Origin: Kiritimatiellales bacterium
GTDB taxonomy: Bacteria; Verrucomicrobiota; Kiritimatiellia; Kiritimatiellales; Pontiellaceae
DNA length: 10,049 nt
Direction of reading: 5' to 3'
Assembly: GCA_030625905.1 (NCBI GenBank)
Contig: DAOUQA010000080.1
Location: forward strand, 1 to 10,049
The translations under genes were made by a program, and so were the position numbers. Below the pieces are notes generated by a model, which was not told where the DNA came from, made no database searches, and saw only the letters and a program-made list of their open reading frames with translations. Each line of letters starts with the position of its first letter. The stretch's first letter is position 1. Positions 1 to 5,610 of the stretch are shown here, piece after piece.

Positions 1-323
1 GGAAAACTCAGGCAGCCCTCCTGCCCCACCTGTACATCGTCCGTGTGCCCGGTGATTTTTGGATTGATGAACACCAGCGGCATTTCAAGGTCCGGGTTTT
101 CATGCTGGCCATCGTCGGCGACATCGCTCCCGGCAGGAATATCGACGACAAAAACGCGTTCAGCGCGTCCGACCTGCTCGGCAGCTAGACCGACCCCACG
201 CTCCGCATGCATCGTCTCCAGCATATCCTTCACAAGCTCGTGGATATCGCCATCGACGTCCTCCACTTCCACAGCCTTCTTTCGAAGCACCGGGTTTCCG
301 TATGTACAAATAGCTAAACTCAT
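1..323 (-). CDS. def: Peptide deformylase, N-terminal 107 residues (C-terminus beyond the window edge)
   Basis: Removes the N-terminal formyl group from nascent proteins at the ribosome in the cytoplasm; a metal enzyme. Reading leftwards from ATG at 323-321, the frame stays open to the window edge. It starts MSLAICTYGNPVLRKKA, a typical deformylase beginning. Motif 1, GVGLAAEQVG, is at residues 43-52 with the family glutamine at 50. Motif 2, EGCLS, is at 102-106, where Cys104 is the expected metal ligand. The third motif (HExDH) would lie outside the window, so it cannot be seen whether the gene is intact. Motif 1 has Glu where Pro is usual (AAEQ for AAPQ). The gene follows mtnA on the same strand after 132 bases. 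No Shine-Dalgarno is visible before the ATG, although several neighbours have one. A TTGACA hexamer on the minus strand (361-356) could be a -35 box, but its -10 partner is weak. Confidence 0.94.
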   Translation of the reverse strand, partial: MSLAICTYGNPVLRKKAVEVEDVDGDIHELVKDMLETMHAERGVGLAAEQVGRAERVFVVDIPAGSDVADDGQHENPDLEMPLVFINPKITGHTDDVQVGQEGCLSF

Positions 324-373
324 GGGGGCAAGGTTTTCGTTAAGTTGGTCTGTGTTGTCAATCCTCAATGTAA

Positions 374-443
374 ACGATGCTTCCAGCTTCGTTGCGGCAG
401 AGCGAATTTGCTTGGCGTGTGCAACGAGGCTGGAAGCACTCGT
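374..443. repeat. Imperfect inverted repeat between mtnA and def
   Basis: Arms 379-395 and 421-437 are 17 bases each and pair except for one T/C difference, which is a wobble pair in RNA. The stem extends outward by TA 378/438 and by ACGA 374-377 with TCGT 440-443, with C439 bulged. The 25-base loop holds a smaller hairpin-like AGCGAATTTGCT (401-412). It lies 12 bases past the mtnA stop. There is no T-run after it on either strand, so it does not look like a standard rho-independent terminator. An RNA-processing or transcript-stabilising hairpin, or a dispersed palindromic repeat, fits better. Confidence 0.65.
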
Positions 444-455
444 CTCACTACATAC

Positions 456-1496
456 CTACCGAAAAAGGAAGGGAGGGCGGTGCAGACCGTTTTCGGTGAT
501 GATGCCTGAAATCAGTGTGTTGGGCGTGACATCGAACGCAGGATTGTAGACCCGGACACCTGCAGCGGCTCCAACTTCCGCAGGATCGCGCTGCTCGATC
601 GGGATCAGGCCGCCGTGCTCCAGCGAGACATCAATGGTGGAGGTCGGTGCGGCGACATAGAACGGAATATTGTGGTGCTTGGCGAGCACCGCCAATCCAT
701 AGGTGCCGATCTTGTTGGCGGCATCGCCGTTGGCCGCAATGCGGTCGGAGCCAACGATGACGAGGTTGATCCTTCCCTCCTTCATCACCTGCGCCGCCAT
801 GTTGTCGCAGATCGTCACCACATCGATTCCGGATTGCTGAAGCTCCCATGCTGTCAGACGCGAACCTTGGAGCAGCGGGCGGGTTTCATCGGAATAGACC
901 GTGAACCTCCGGCCTTTGGCATGCGCCACATACATGGGCGAAAGCGCTGTGCCAAAGTCGCCTGTCGCCAGCGCGCCGGCGTTGCAGTGCGTCAGGATGC
1001 CGGCCCCCTCTTCAATCAGCGGCGCGCCATGCTCGCCGATAGCTTGGCACATCCGGATGTCCTCTTCGAGAATGGCCAATCCTTCCCGCAACAGCTCGAC
1101 CTTCAGGGTATCCACAGCCAATCTGTCACACTTGCGCAAGTGTGACAAACACCGCTCCAACGCCCAAAACAAATTGACCGCCGTGGGGCGCGAAGCCGCC
1201 AGTCTTTCGGCCAGACGCACCACTTCCGGAACGAACGAGACGGATTCATCCATGTGCTGGGCGGCGGCGGCCAGCCCCAGCGCGGCAGCGCAGCCGATGG
1301 CGGGTGCGCCGCGGACGGAAAGCCGCAGGATCGCGTTGTAGATCTCTTCCGCATCGTCCAGCTCCAAATAGACAAGTTCCTGCGGCAGCTTGGTCTGATC
1401 GATGATGCGAAGTTTGCCGGGGAGCAGTTGCACGCCCTCTTCATGGCGGGCGAGCACCCTTCCCTCGGCAGTGATCCAGCGTACGGTTTCCAGCAT
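456..1496 (-). CDS. mtnA: S-methyl-5-thioribose-1-phosphate isomerase (MtnA)
   Basis: Isomerises 5-methylthioribose-1-phosphate (and, in some members, 5-deoxyribose-1-phosphate) to the matching ribulose-1-phosphate, a cytoplasmic step in recycling S-adenosylmethionine by-products. The 346 residues match the usual family length and align end to end from memory with Bacillus MtnA. Motifs seen: VRGAPAIG (61-68), SRPTAVNL (102-109), THCNAG (169-174) with the catalytic Cys171, ETRPLLQGSRLTAWEL (204-219), and VGSDRIAANGDAANKIGTY (248-266) with the catalytic Asp251. The eIF2B-type fold ends in FNPAFDVTP-like and ISGIITE motifs (YNPAFDVTP at 317-325, ISGIITE at 329-335). The ATG is preceded by GGGGAAAGGAATAAATCT, a good ribosome site. 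It diverges from the class II aldolase, and def lies downstream. With no mtnBCDW genes here, the product more likely goes to the adjacent aldolase than to full methionine salvage. A 24-base perfect palindrome lies within the coding sequence. Confidence 0.96.
   Translation of the reverse strand: MLETVRWITAEGRVLARHEEGVQLLPGKLRIIDQTKLPQELVYLELDDAEEIYNAILRLSVRGAPAIGCAAALGLAAAAQHMDESVSFVPEVVRLAERLAASRPTAVNLFWALERCLSHLRKCDRLAVDTLKVELLREGLAILEEDIRMCQAIGEHGAPLIEEGAGILTHCNAGALATGDFGTALSPMYVAHAKGRRFTVYSDETRPLLQGSRLTAWELQQSGIDVVTICDNMAAQVMKEGRINLVIVGSDRIAANGDAANKIGTYGLAVLAKHHNIPFYVAAPTSTIDVSLEHGGLIPIEQRDPAEVGAAAGVRVYNPAFDVTPNTLISGIITENGLHRPPFLFR
1124..1147. repeat. Perfect 24-base palindrome inside mtnA
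   Basis: TGTCACACTTGC is followed at once by its exact reverse complement, GCAAGTGTGACA, with no spacer. It encodes residues around CLSHLRKCDR (116-125) of MtnA, just after the conserved ALER helix. Under random base composition a 24-base perfect palindrome is expected about 0.0006 times in 10 kb. Recalled Bacillus MtnA appears about two residues shorter in this loop, so a small insertion is possible but not shown. Confidence 0.85.
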
Positions 1497-1564
1497 AGAT
1501 TTATTCCTTTCCCCTGAAATTCACGCTATACCATTCCGCAAACCGAACCCGAAGGGAAGACGAA
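1497..1564. promoter_or_regulatory. Divergent promoter region, mtnA / class II aldolase
   Basis: This 68-base gap separates two divergent start codons, so both genes' promoters, or one shared control region, must lie here or extend into the genes. Ribosome sites are visible for both: AAAGGAA for mtnA (minus strand) and AAGGGAAGACGAA before the aldolase ATG at 1565. A TATACC hexamer (1527-1532), read as TATAGC-type on the other strand (1530-1525), could be a -10 box either way, but no convincing -35 box is seen. No operator palindrome was found. Confidence 0.4.
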
Positions 1565-2191
1565 ATGACCGAACAAAAACAAGCCGTAGCCGATTGCATG
1601 AACCGCCTGTACCGCCAAGGGCTCACCACCACCTCCGGCGGCAATATTTCCCTGCGCGCCTCCGGCAACCTCATCCTGCTCACCCCGTCCGCCACCGACA
1701 AGGGTAATATGACGGCGGAGCAAATCGCCGAGATCAGACTGGACGGCAGCAACCACACGCCCCACCTCAAGCCTAGCATCGAGACTTCGATGCATCTGGA
1801 AATCTACAAGCGGCGTCCGCATGTACAAGCCATTGTCCACGCCCACCCGCCCCTGGCCAGCACCTTCGTTGCCGCGCGCAAGCCGATCAACACGCGGCTC
1901 ATTGCCGAGGCCCGTGCCATTCTCGGTGAGCCGACGATCGCACCCTACGCCCTGATGGGCTCGCCCGAACTGGCGGCATCCGTGGCCGGAAGCTTCAAGG
2001 AGCACACCTGTTGCGTACTCATGGAAAACCACGGCGTGCTCTGCGTGGGCGATTCCCTGTTGCAAGCCTTCGATCGCATCGAAGTGCTGGAAAACACCGC
2101 CAAAATCAACCTCCACCTTGCGCAGCTTGGCGGAGGTGTGGAACTGAACGATGAACAGTGCCGCGAACTCGACAGCTTGATGGGGCGCTAG
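1565..2191 (+). CDS. Class II aldolase (FucA-like), probable 5-methylthioribulose/5-deoxyribulose-1-phosphate aldolase
   Basis: A zinc-dependent class II aldolase/adducin-family enzyme of 208 residues, close to the usual FucA/AraD size. Seen: SGGNISLR phosphate-binding region (24-31), TPSATDKGNMT (40-50), catalytic-type Glu73 in KPSIETSMH, zinc ligands His92 and His94 in VHAHPP, and His156 in ENHG. These sit at nearly the same numbering as E. coli fuculose-phosphate aldolase. The HAHP form is typical of the sugar-phosphate aldolases. MtnB dehydratases, another branch of this family, usually have an HTH-type motif from memory. The start has a good ribosome site (AAGGGAAGACGAA). Being divergent from mtnA, its likely job is cleaving the MtnA product to DHAP and methylthioacetaldehyde or acetaldehyde (the Ald2/DrdA role). 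L-fuculose-phosphate aldolase and MtnB are the alternatives. The family is certain and the substrate is inferred from context. Confidence 0.9.
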   Translation: MTEQKQAVADCMNRLYRQGLTTTSGGNISLRASGNLILLTPSATDKGNMTAEQIAEIRLDGSNHTPHLKPSIETSMHLEIYKRRPHVQAIVHAHPPLASTFVAARKPINTRLIAEARAILGEPTIAPYALMGSPELAASVAGSFKEHTCCVLMENHGVLCVGDSLLQAFDRIEVLENTAKINLHLAQLGGGVELNDEQCRELDSLMGR

Positions 2192-2230
2192 TACCTAGGA
2201 ACACTTAAACTTTCGTGTCGGGTAAAACCA

Positions 2231-2295
2231 TCCACAGATTTCGCAGATTACACAGATGAAATGAAAAATCTGTGCATATCTGCGTAATCTGTGGA
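2231..2295. repeat. Inverted repeat of 'CACAGATT' type with period-9 arms
   Basis: Left arm 2231-2257 begins TCCACAGATT; right arm 2268-2295 ends AATCTGTGGA. About 24 of 27 positions pair, broken by one mismatch and one small bulge, around a 10-base loop (2258-2267). Each arm is itself built from roughly 9-base units (CACAGATTT, CGCAGATTA, CACAGATGA). From general memory, repeats of the form CCACAGATTACACAGAT are scattered in many environmental bacterial genomes. That is recollection, not a search. It lies 39 bases after the aldolase stop, so it could also end or protect that transcript, but no clear T-run follows. Confidence 0.8.
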
Positions 2296-2355
2296 CAACC
2301 CATTTCTGCTGGGCGATAAGGGCTGCTGGCAATAGATGCGAAAAATTAAGATATA

Positions 2356-2418
2356 TAGTGTACTGACTCACAAATAAGCTGGACTTTGATTGGTACATTT
2401 TTGCGAGTCAGTACACTA
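2356..2418. promoter_or_regulatory. Inverted repeat with perfect 14-base arms, candidate operator or leader hairpin of the AraC gene
   Basis: TAGTGTACTGACTC (2356-2369) is repeated inverted as GAGTCAGTACACTA (2405-2418), with 35 bases between. Partial pairing continues inward (CACAAAT against TTTTTGC). The left arm overlaps the possible -10 box at 2352-2357. The element is therefore placed either as a pair of binding half-sites around the transcription start or as a hairpin in the 5' leader of the AraC mRNA. The arms do not resemble the other repeats in the window. A tiny mobile-element remnant is a less likely reading: no target-site duplication was seen. Confidence 0.55.
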
Positions 2419-2511
2419 GATGGACGGCAACCCGAAAAGTTAATAATCCGCCTTTATAAACCGTTATTTAACAATCTTGACTTTCGCGGATTAAGCACCG
2501 ATCCTACCTCC

Positions 2512-3366
2512 ATGCATTATCCTGTACTGGAAGAACCAAAGGACTATTTCAGTGGTATCGGCCAAAACCCGCTTCCGACACCGATCGATATTCTGCTTTT
2601 CATGCGCTCCACCAAGGAAAAGCTCCAGCAAGCGGCTTTGCAGAACCGGTCGCATCATCGTTTCGTACTGGTATTCAACCTGGAAACCAAGGGACATGTG
2701 CATGTCGACAACCGTGTGCTGGCATTCGATCCCGGACAGGTACTGCTGATCCTACCCTACCAGTTCCACCACTTCAGCCAGTTGGCTTCGCCGAAACTGC
2801 ATTGGCTGTTTTGCACGTTTGAACTCAAGGCCGAAACCTTCCTTGAGCCGCTGCGGAACCGGGTGCTGGGTGCTGGACAAAGCACCCTGCGCGCACGGGA
2901 CGCCTTGCTGGAGGAGTGGCGGCGATGCACCAATCCAGCGGCGAAAGGCGAGCTGCAGGACGAACAGATGCAGGCCGCCCTCGTCAGGTTGCTACTAACA
3001 CTGAAACAGGAAGAAGAGACCTCGGATGCAAGCCTCCCGCCAGAACCCCGCGACAACCTGTTGCGAAGCATCAACCGATGCATGTCCGAATGGAGGGGAA
3101 GAACCGTTGTGGTCGCCGACTTGGCAGAGAAGCTGGATCTATCCGAATCGCGACTGCGCACGCTCTTTAAAGAAGCTGCCGGCATTCCGCTGGGACGCTA
3201 TCTCCAGAACTACCGGCTCAACCGCGCCATGGGTCTGCTGCGAACCACCGACCTGCCCATCGCCGAAATTGCGGAAGAGGCAGGCTTCGGTTCGCCCCAG
3301 TCCTTTAGCCGGGTCGTCAAGACGGAGACGGGGCAACCCCCGCGCGCCTACCGCGCCGGGCGGTGA
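2512..3366 (+). CDS. AraC-family transcriptional regulator
   Basis: A DNA-binding regulator of 284 residues from the ATG at 2512. The N-terminal part (about 30-150) looks like the cupin-type effector domain, including GHVHVDNRVLAFDPGQ and LPYQFHHFSQL. The last 98 residues are a full AraC domain with two helix-turn-helix units: VADLAEKLDLSESRLRTLF, and IAEIAEEAGFGSPQSFSRV followed by the signature TGQPPRAYR. The frame can be extended to a TTG at 2386, but that codon lies inside the loop of the inverted repeat, and 2419-2511 is AT-rich and non-coding in style, so ATG 2512 is preferred. It has no clear ribosome site, so the start is moderately sure. The gene converges on the sugar operon and is a reasonable candidate for its regulator, probably sensing a sugar. 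That link rests on position only. Confidence 0.9.
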   Translation: MHYPVLEEPKDYFSGIGQNPLPTPIDILLFMRSTKEKLQQAALQNRSHHRFVLVFNLETKGHVHVDNRVLAFDPGQVLLILPYQFHHFSQLASPKLHWLFCTFELKAETFLEPLRNRVLGAGQSTLRARDALLEEWRRCTNPAAKGELQDEQMQAALVRLLLTLKQEEETSDASLPPEPRDNLLRSINRCMSEWRGRTVVVADLAEKLDLSESRLRTLFKEAAGIPLGRYLQNYRLNRAMGLLRTTDLPIAEIAEEAGFGSPQSFSRVVKTETGQPPRAYRAGR

Positions 3367-3382
3367 AGCAATTTCGGTTGGG

Positions 3383-3478
3383 TTTGACGCATATTACATG
3401 GGCCACATCTCAACAGAGCCGCCGAGCCGGCGGCGATACGTACCGAAGGCGGCTCGCCTGCCCGCAAGTAGCGTCAAA
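3383..3478. repeat. Nested inverted repeats in the convergent gap (possible bidirectional terminator)
   Basis: Outer arms TTTGACGC (3383-3390) and GCGTCAAA (3471-3478) enclose inner arms GAGCCGCC (3416-3423) and GGCGGCTC (3448-3455). A rival hairpin, GCCGCCG-AGC-CGGCGGC (3418-3434), shares bases with the inner left arm, so the two cannot form at once. The element fills the space between the ends of the AraC gene (plus) and the nucleotidyltransferase gene (minus). On the plus strand the outer arm runs into AATTAAAA, not a T-run, so intrinsic termination is uncertain. A dispersed repeat is equally possible. Confidence 0.6.
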
Positions 3479-3504
3479 TTAAAACGTATGTGCTCTAATC
3501 CGTA

Positions 3505-4407
3505 TCAGCCCCAAAGATTTTCGGGATAATATCCATCTGCCACCCGCTGGCGGATGCCGGCCATGACCTGCGGCTTGTCTTCGGGATAGGTGACGCCCAT
3601 CCACTTTTCCTTGGTGGGCAAGACGTCAACAACCGCCTCGCCGCTTCTAATCCTTCCATCGATCACTTCGGGAAGCAGGTATTCGCTCTTCAGCTCCGTT
3701 CCGGCGCGTGCGAGGAAATCGGTGAAGCCCCCCTCAAGGAATCCAAACAGCGGAGGCGTAAAGCCCCAGGCATTCATGGAAACCAGGTCGTCGTCGGCCA
3801 TCTCCTTGATCTCGCCCTCCTCGTTGTAGCGGATCACCCCGTCCTCCTTGCGCTCGATCTCAAAGCGCTCGATAACGGTTTCAAGCTGCCCACTTTTCGC
3901 GTCGCAAAAGCCGCGCGCCACACTGCCGTGGGGCGAAAGGGTGTTCTTGATGTAGAAGCCGACCATGCAGAAACCAGTGCCGCCCGGATCCGCTTTCGAT
4001 AGTTGCTTGGAAAGCACCTCGAATGTTTCGCGTCCGTAGAAATCGTCGGCATTGATTACGGCGAATGGTTCGTTCACCACCGACTGGGCGGTCAGTACGG
4101 CCTGTCCCGTGCCCCACGGCTTAGTGCGGCCGTCGGGAATGGAAAATTCGGAGGGAATGTTATCCAGTGTCTGGAAAACATATTCGACCGCAATCTTTCC
4201 TTCGAGCTTGTTGCTGATCGCTTCCTTGAAGTCGGCCTCGATGTCGGGACGAATGATAAAGACCACCTTGCCGAAACCGGCGCGGATGGCATCGTATATC
4301 GAATAGTCGAGCACGATTTCGCCCGATGGCCCAACCGGGTCGATCTGTTTCAATCCGCCGTAGCGGCTCCCCATTCCTGCGGCCATGATCACGAGGGTCG
4401 GTTTCAT
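3505..4407 (-). CDS. Sugar-1-phosphate nucleotidyltransferase
   Basis: Joins a sugar-1-phosphate to a nucleoside triphosphate, giving NDP-sugar and pyrophosphate, in the cytoplasm. The 300 residues form one GT-A-like NTP-transferase domain. Seen: nucleotide-binding AAGMGSRYGGLKQ (9-21), PWGTGQAV (97-104), the metal-binding VINADDFYG (118-126), SMNAWGF (210-216), SEYLLPEVI (241-249) and EKWMGVTYPED (267-277). This is a sequence type often called simply 'nucleotidyltransferase', distinct from RfbA and from classical GalU. The ATG follows CTAAAGGAATAGAAA, a good ribosome site. It is the last gene of the minus-strand sugar operon, after the NahK-like kinase and the 4-epimerase. It most likely uses the kinase product with UTP to make UDP-Gal or UDP-GalNAc/GlcNAc. 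The nucleotide and sugar cannot be read from the sequence. Confidence 0.88.
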   Translation of the reverse strand: MKPTLVIMAAGMGSRYGGLKQIDPVGPSGEIVLDYSIYDAIRAGFGKVVFIIRPDIEADFKEAISNKLEGKIAVEYVFQTLDNIPSEFSIPDGRTKPWGTGQAVLTAQSVVNEPFAVINADDFYGRETFEVLSKQLSKADPGGTGFCMVGFYIKNTLSPHGSVARGFCDAKSGQLETVIERFEIERKEDGVIRYNEEGEIKEMADDDLVSMNAWGFTPPLFGFLEGGFTDFLARAGTELKSEYLLPEVIDGRIRSGEAVVDVLPTKEKWMGVTYPEDKPQVMAGIRQRVADGYYPENLWG

Positions 4408-4435
4408 TTTTCTATTCCTTTAGCTAGATTGTTTT

Positions 4436-4567
4436 GACCGGATAACAGGATACACCGGATTTTAAAATATGCACTGCGAAGCGGTGCCTTGGAGTGCGGC
4501 AGCTTAATGCCGCTGTTAAACACCTGCGCACTGCAATTACATATCCTGACTATCCTGTTATCCGGTC
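4436..4567. repeat. 132-base element with perfect 17-base inverted ends inside the operon
   Basis: GACCGGATAACAGGATA (4436-4452) returns inverted at 4551-4567. The right arm repeats its core in near-tandem (ATCCTGACT, ATCCTGTT, ATCCGGTC; 4542-4567). Inside lies a second hairpin, GCGGCA/TGCCGC (4496-4501/4508-4513), and GCACTGC occurs twice in direct orientation. The element fills almost the whole gap between the epimerase and nucleotidyltransferase genes, and its last base is also the last base of the epimerase stop codon. No target-site duplication is visible. It could be a non-coding palindromic repeat or an mRNA hairpin that sets relative expression of the two genes. Confidence 0.8.
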
Positions 4568-5478
4568 TAATGTTGAAAAAAAGCGATGGTAGCTCGAAGG
4601 CCTTCATCAAAGCTGGAGATTGGCTCGAAGCCAGCGGCCATGATCTTATCGACGGAGGCCATGGAGTGCATCACATCGCCAGCACGCTCGGGCGCATATT
4701 CGATCTTCGAGGAGGAACCGGTCAGTTCGATAATTTTCCTAGCCAGGTCGTTAATCGTCAACCGCCCGCCATAGGCGACATTGAAGAAGCCGGACGGGGT
4801 GTTGTTCATGGCCAGAAAAACGTTGGCGGCAACGATGTCCTTGACGTAGATAAAGTCGCGAGTCTGTTCGCCGTCGCCAAAGATGGTGATGGTTTCGTTC
4901 TTCGCGGCCTTGTCGATAAAGATCGGGACGGCGGCGGCATAGGCACTGCCGGGATCCTGGCGGGGGCCGAAGACGTTGAAGTAGCGCATCACGCCGGTGT
5001 CGAGCCTGCCCTCGCGCGAAAACATATCGCAGTAGTATTCACCATCGAGCTTGGTGATGGCGTAGGGGCTTTTCGGTTCCGGCAGCATGGTTTCAACCTT
5101 GGGAACCACGGGGTTGTCGCCATAGTTGGCGGCAGAGCTGGAAAAGCACATTTTCTTTACACCGGCCTTCGCGGCTTCCTCCAGCACCACCAGCGTTCCG
5201 GTGGTGTTGATCTCGACGCACTCGATGGGTTTTCCCATCGATTCCGGCACGCTGATCATGGCCGCCATGTGGAAGACATAGTCGACGCCTTCGACGGCCC
5301 CGCGCACCGTTGCGCGGTCGGTGATGGAACCTTCGATGAATTCATGCTCCAGCCCCTCCAGGTTTTCCAGATAGCCCGACCGAAGGTTGTCGAGTACGCG
5401 CACCTCCGCCTTCCCCTGAAAGTGTTCAACGATATGGCTGCCGATAAACCCGGCGCCGCCGGTCACTAAAACTCTCAT
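4567..5478 (-). CDS. NAD-dependent UDP-sugar 4-epimerase (WbpP/GalE-like, extended SDR)
   Basis: Inverts C4 of a UDP-hexose or UDP-N-acetylhexosamine using bound NAD. The 303 residues form an extended short-chain dehydrogenase: GGAGFIG nucleotide loop (7-13), the HMAAMISVP core (70-78), SSSAANYGD (113-121), and catalytic Tyr139 and Lys143 in SPYAITK. RYFNVFGPRQDP (165-176), SAYAAAVPIF (178-187) and GDGEQTRDF (201-209) follow the pattern of WbpP-type UDP-GlcNAc/UDP-GalNAc epimerases more than E. coli GalE. Ser272 in MHSMASVDK falls where WbpP has a small serine (recalled as Ser306) that leaves room for an N-acetyl group. The ATG follows AAGAGGAGAATAACCAGT. It sits between the kinase and nucleotidyltransferase genes with hairpin-bearing gaps on both sides. 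The 4-epimerase call is good; the acetylated substrate is an inference. Confidence 0.88.
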   Translation of the reverse strand: MRVLVTGGAGFIGSHIVEHFQGKAEVRVLDNLRSGYLENLEGLEHEFIEGSITDRATVRGAVEGVDYVFHMAAMISVPESMGKPIECVEINTTGTLVVLEEAAKAGVKKMCFSSSAANYGDNPVVPKVETMLPEPKSPYAITKLDGEYYCDMFSREGRLDTGVMRYFNVFGPRQDPGSAYAAAVPIFIDKAAKNETITIFGDGEQTRDFIYVKDIVAANVFLAMNNTPSGFFNVAYGGRLTINDLARKIIELTGSSSKIEYAPERAGDVMHSMASVDKIMAAGFEPISSFDEGLRATIAFFQH

Positions 5479-5523
5479 ACTGGTTATTCTCCTCTTGTCG
5501 GATCAAAGAGTTACAGGACCATG

Positions 5524-5574
5524 GATAACAAGACCATTTTTCCGTGTCTCAACAACATCTATTGTCCTGTTATC
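5524..5574. repeat. Imperfect inverted repeat between kinase and epimerase genes
   Basis: GATAACAAGACCAT (5524-5537) and ATTGTCCTGTTATC (5561-5574) pair at 12 of 14 positions around a 23-base loop. The right arm shares GATAACAGGA (as its complement) with the arms of the 132-base element one gene downstream, so the two may be related copies of one repeat family, this one shorter and more decayed. It lies in the 132-base gap after the kinase stop. Confidence 0.6.
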
Positions 5575-5610
5575 AATCGTCTTGTGAAAATATTTTTACT
5601 GAAATTTACT

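Larger units (their letters stand above)
2192..2511. other. 320-base AT-rich intergenic region with two hairpins upstream of the AraC gene
   Basis: This stretch holds no convincing gene. It contains two separate inverted repeats (2231-2295 and 2356-2418, listed separately) and an AT-rich run 2341-2360 with TATATA at 2352-2357, a possible -10 box for the AraC gene. The nearest -35-like sequence (TGGCAA, 2327-2332) is 19 bases away and poor. A second TATAAA (2455-2460) has no good -35 partner. The minus-strand frame 2398-2195 is open for 67 codons but is largely made of the hairpin sequence and resembles no family. Confidence 0.6.

Noticed and set aside
374..443. Rho-independent terminator of mtnA
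   Set aside because: The stem is strong, but no T-run follows it on the minus strand and the loop is 25 bases long.
43..549. 168-codon open frame on the plus strand
   Set aside because: It lies opposite the deformylase and the mtnA 3' end, which have clear family motifs. Its composition (Ser/Thr/Pro-rich) is that of an antisense shadow.
615..1145. 176-codon plus-strand open frame
   Set aside because: It is wholly antisense to mtnA, with no recognisable domain and no ribosome site.
2195..2398. 67-codon minus-strand open frame in the intergenic region
   Set aside because: Much of it is translated hairpin sequence. It has no homology signal and no clear ribosome site.
2386..2511. N-terminal extension of the AraC protein to a TTG codon
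   Set aside because: The TTG lies in the loop of an inverted repeat, the extra 42 codons are AT-rich and unlike the family N-terminus, and the ATG at 2512 gives a normal AraC length.
4436..4567. Insertion sequence or transposon
   Set aside because: It has no transposase, no target-site duplication and only 132 bases, so it is recorded as an inverted-repeat element, not an IS.
4489..5469. 326-codon plus-strand open frame
   Set aside because: It is the mirror of the 4-epimerase gene. Long antisense frames are common where codon third positions are GC-rich, and the minus-strand protein has full SDR motifs.
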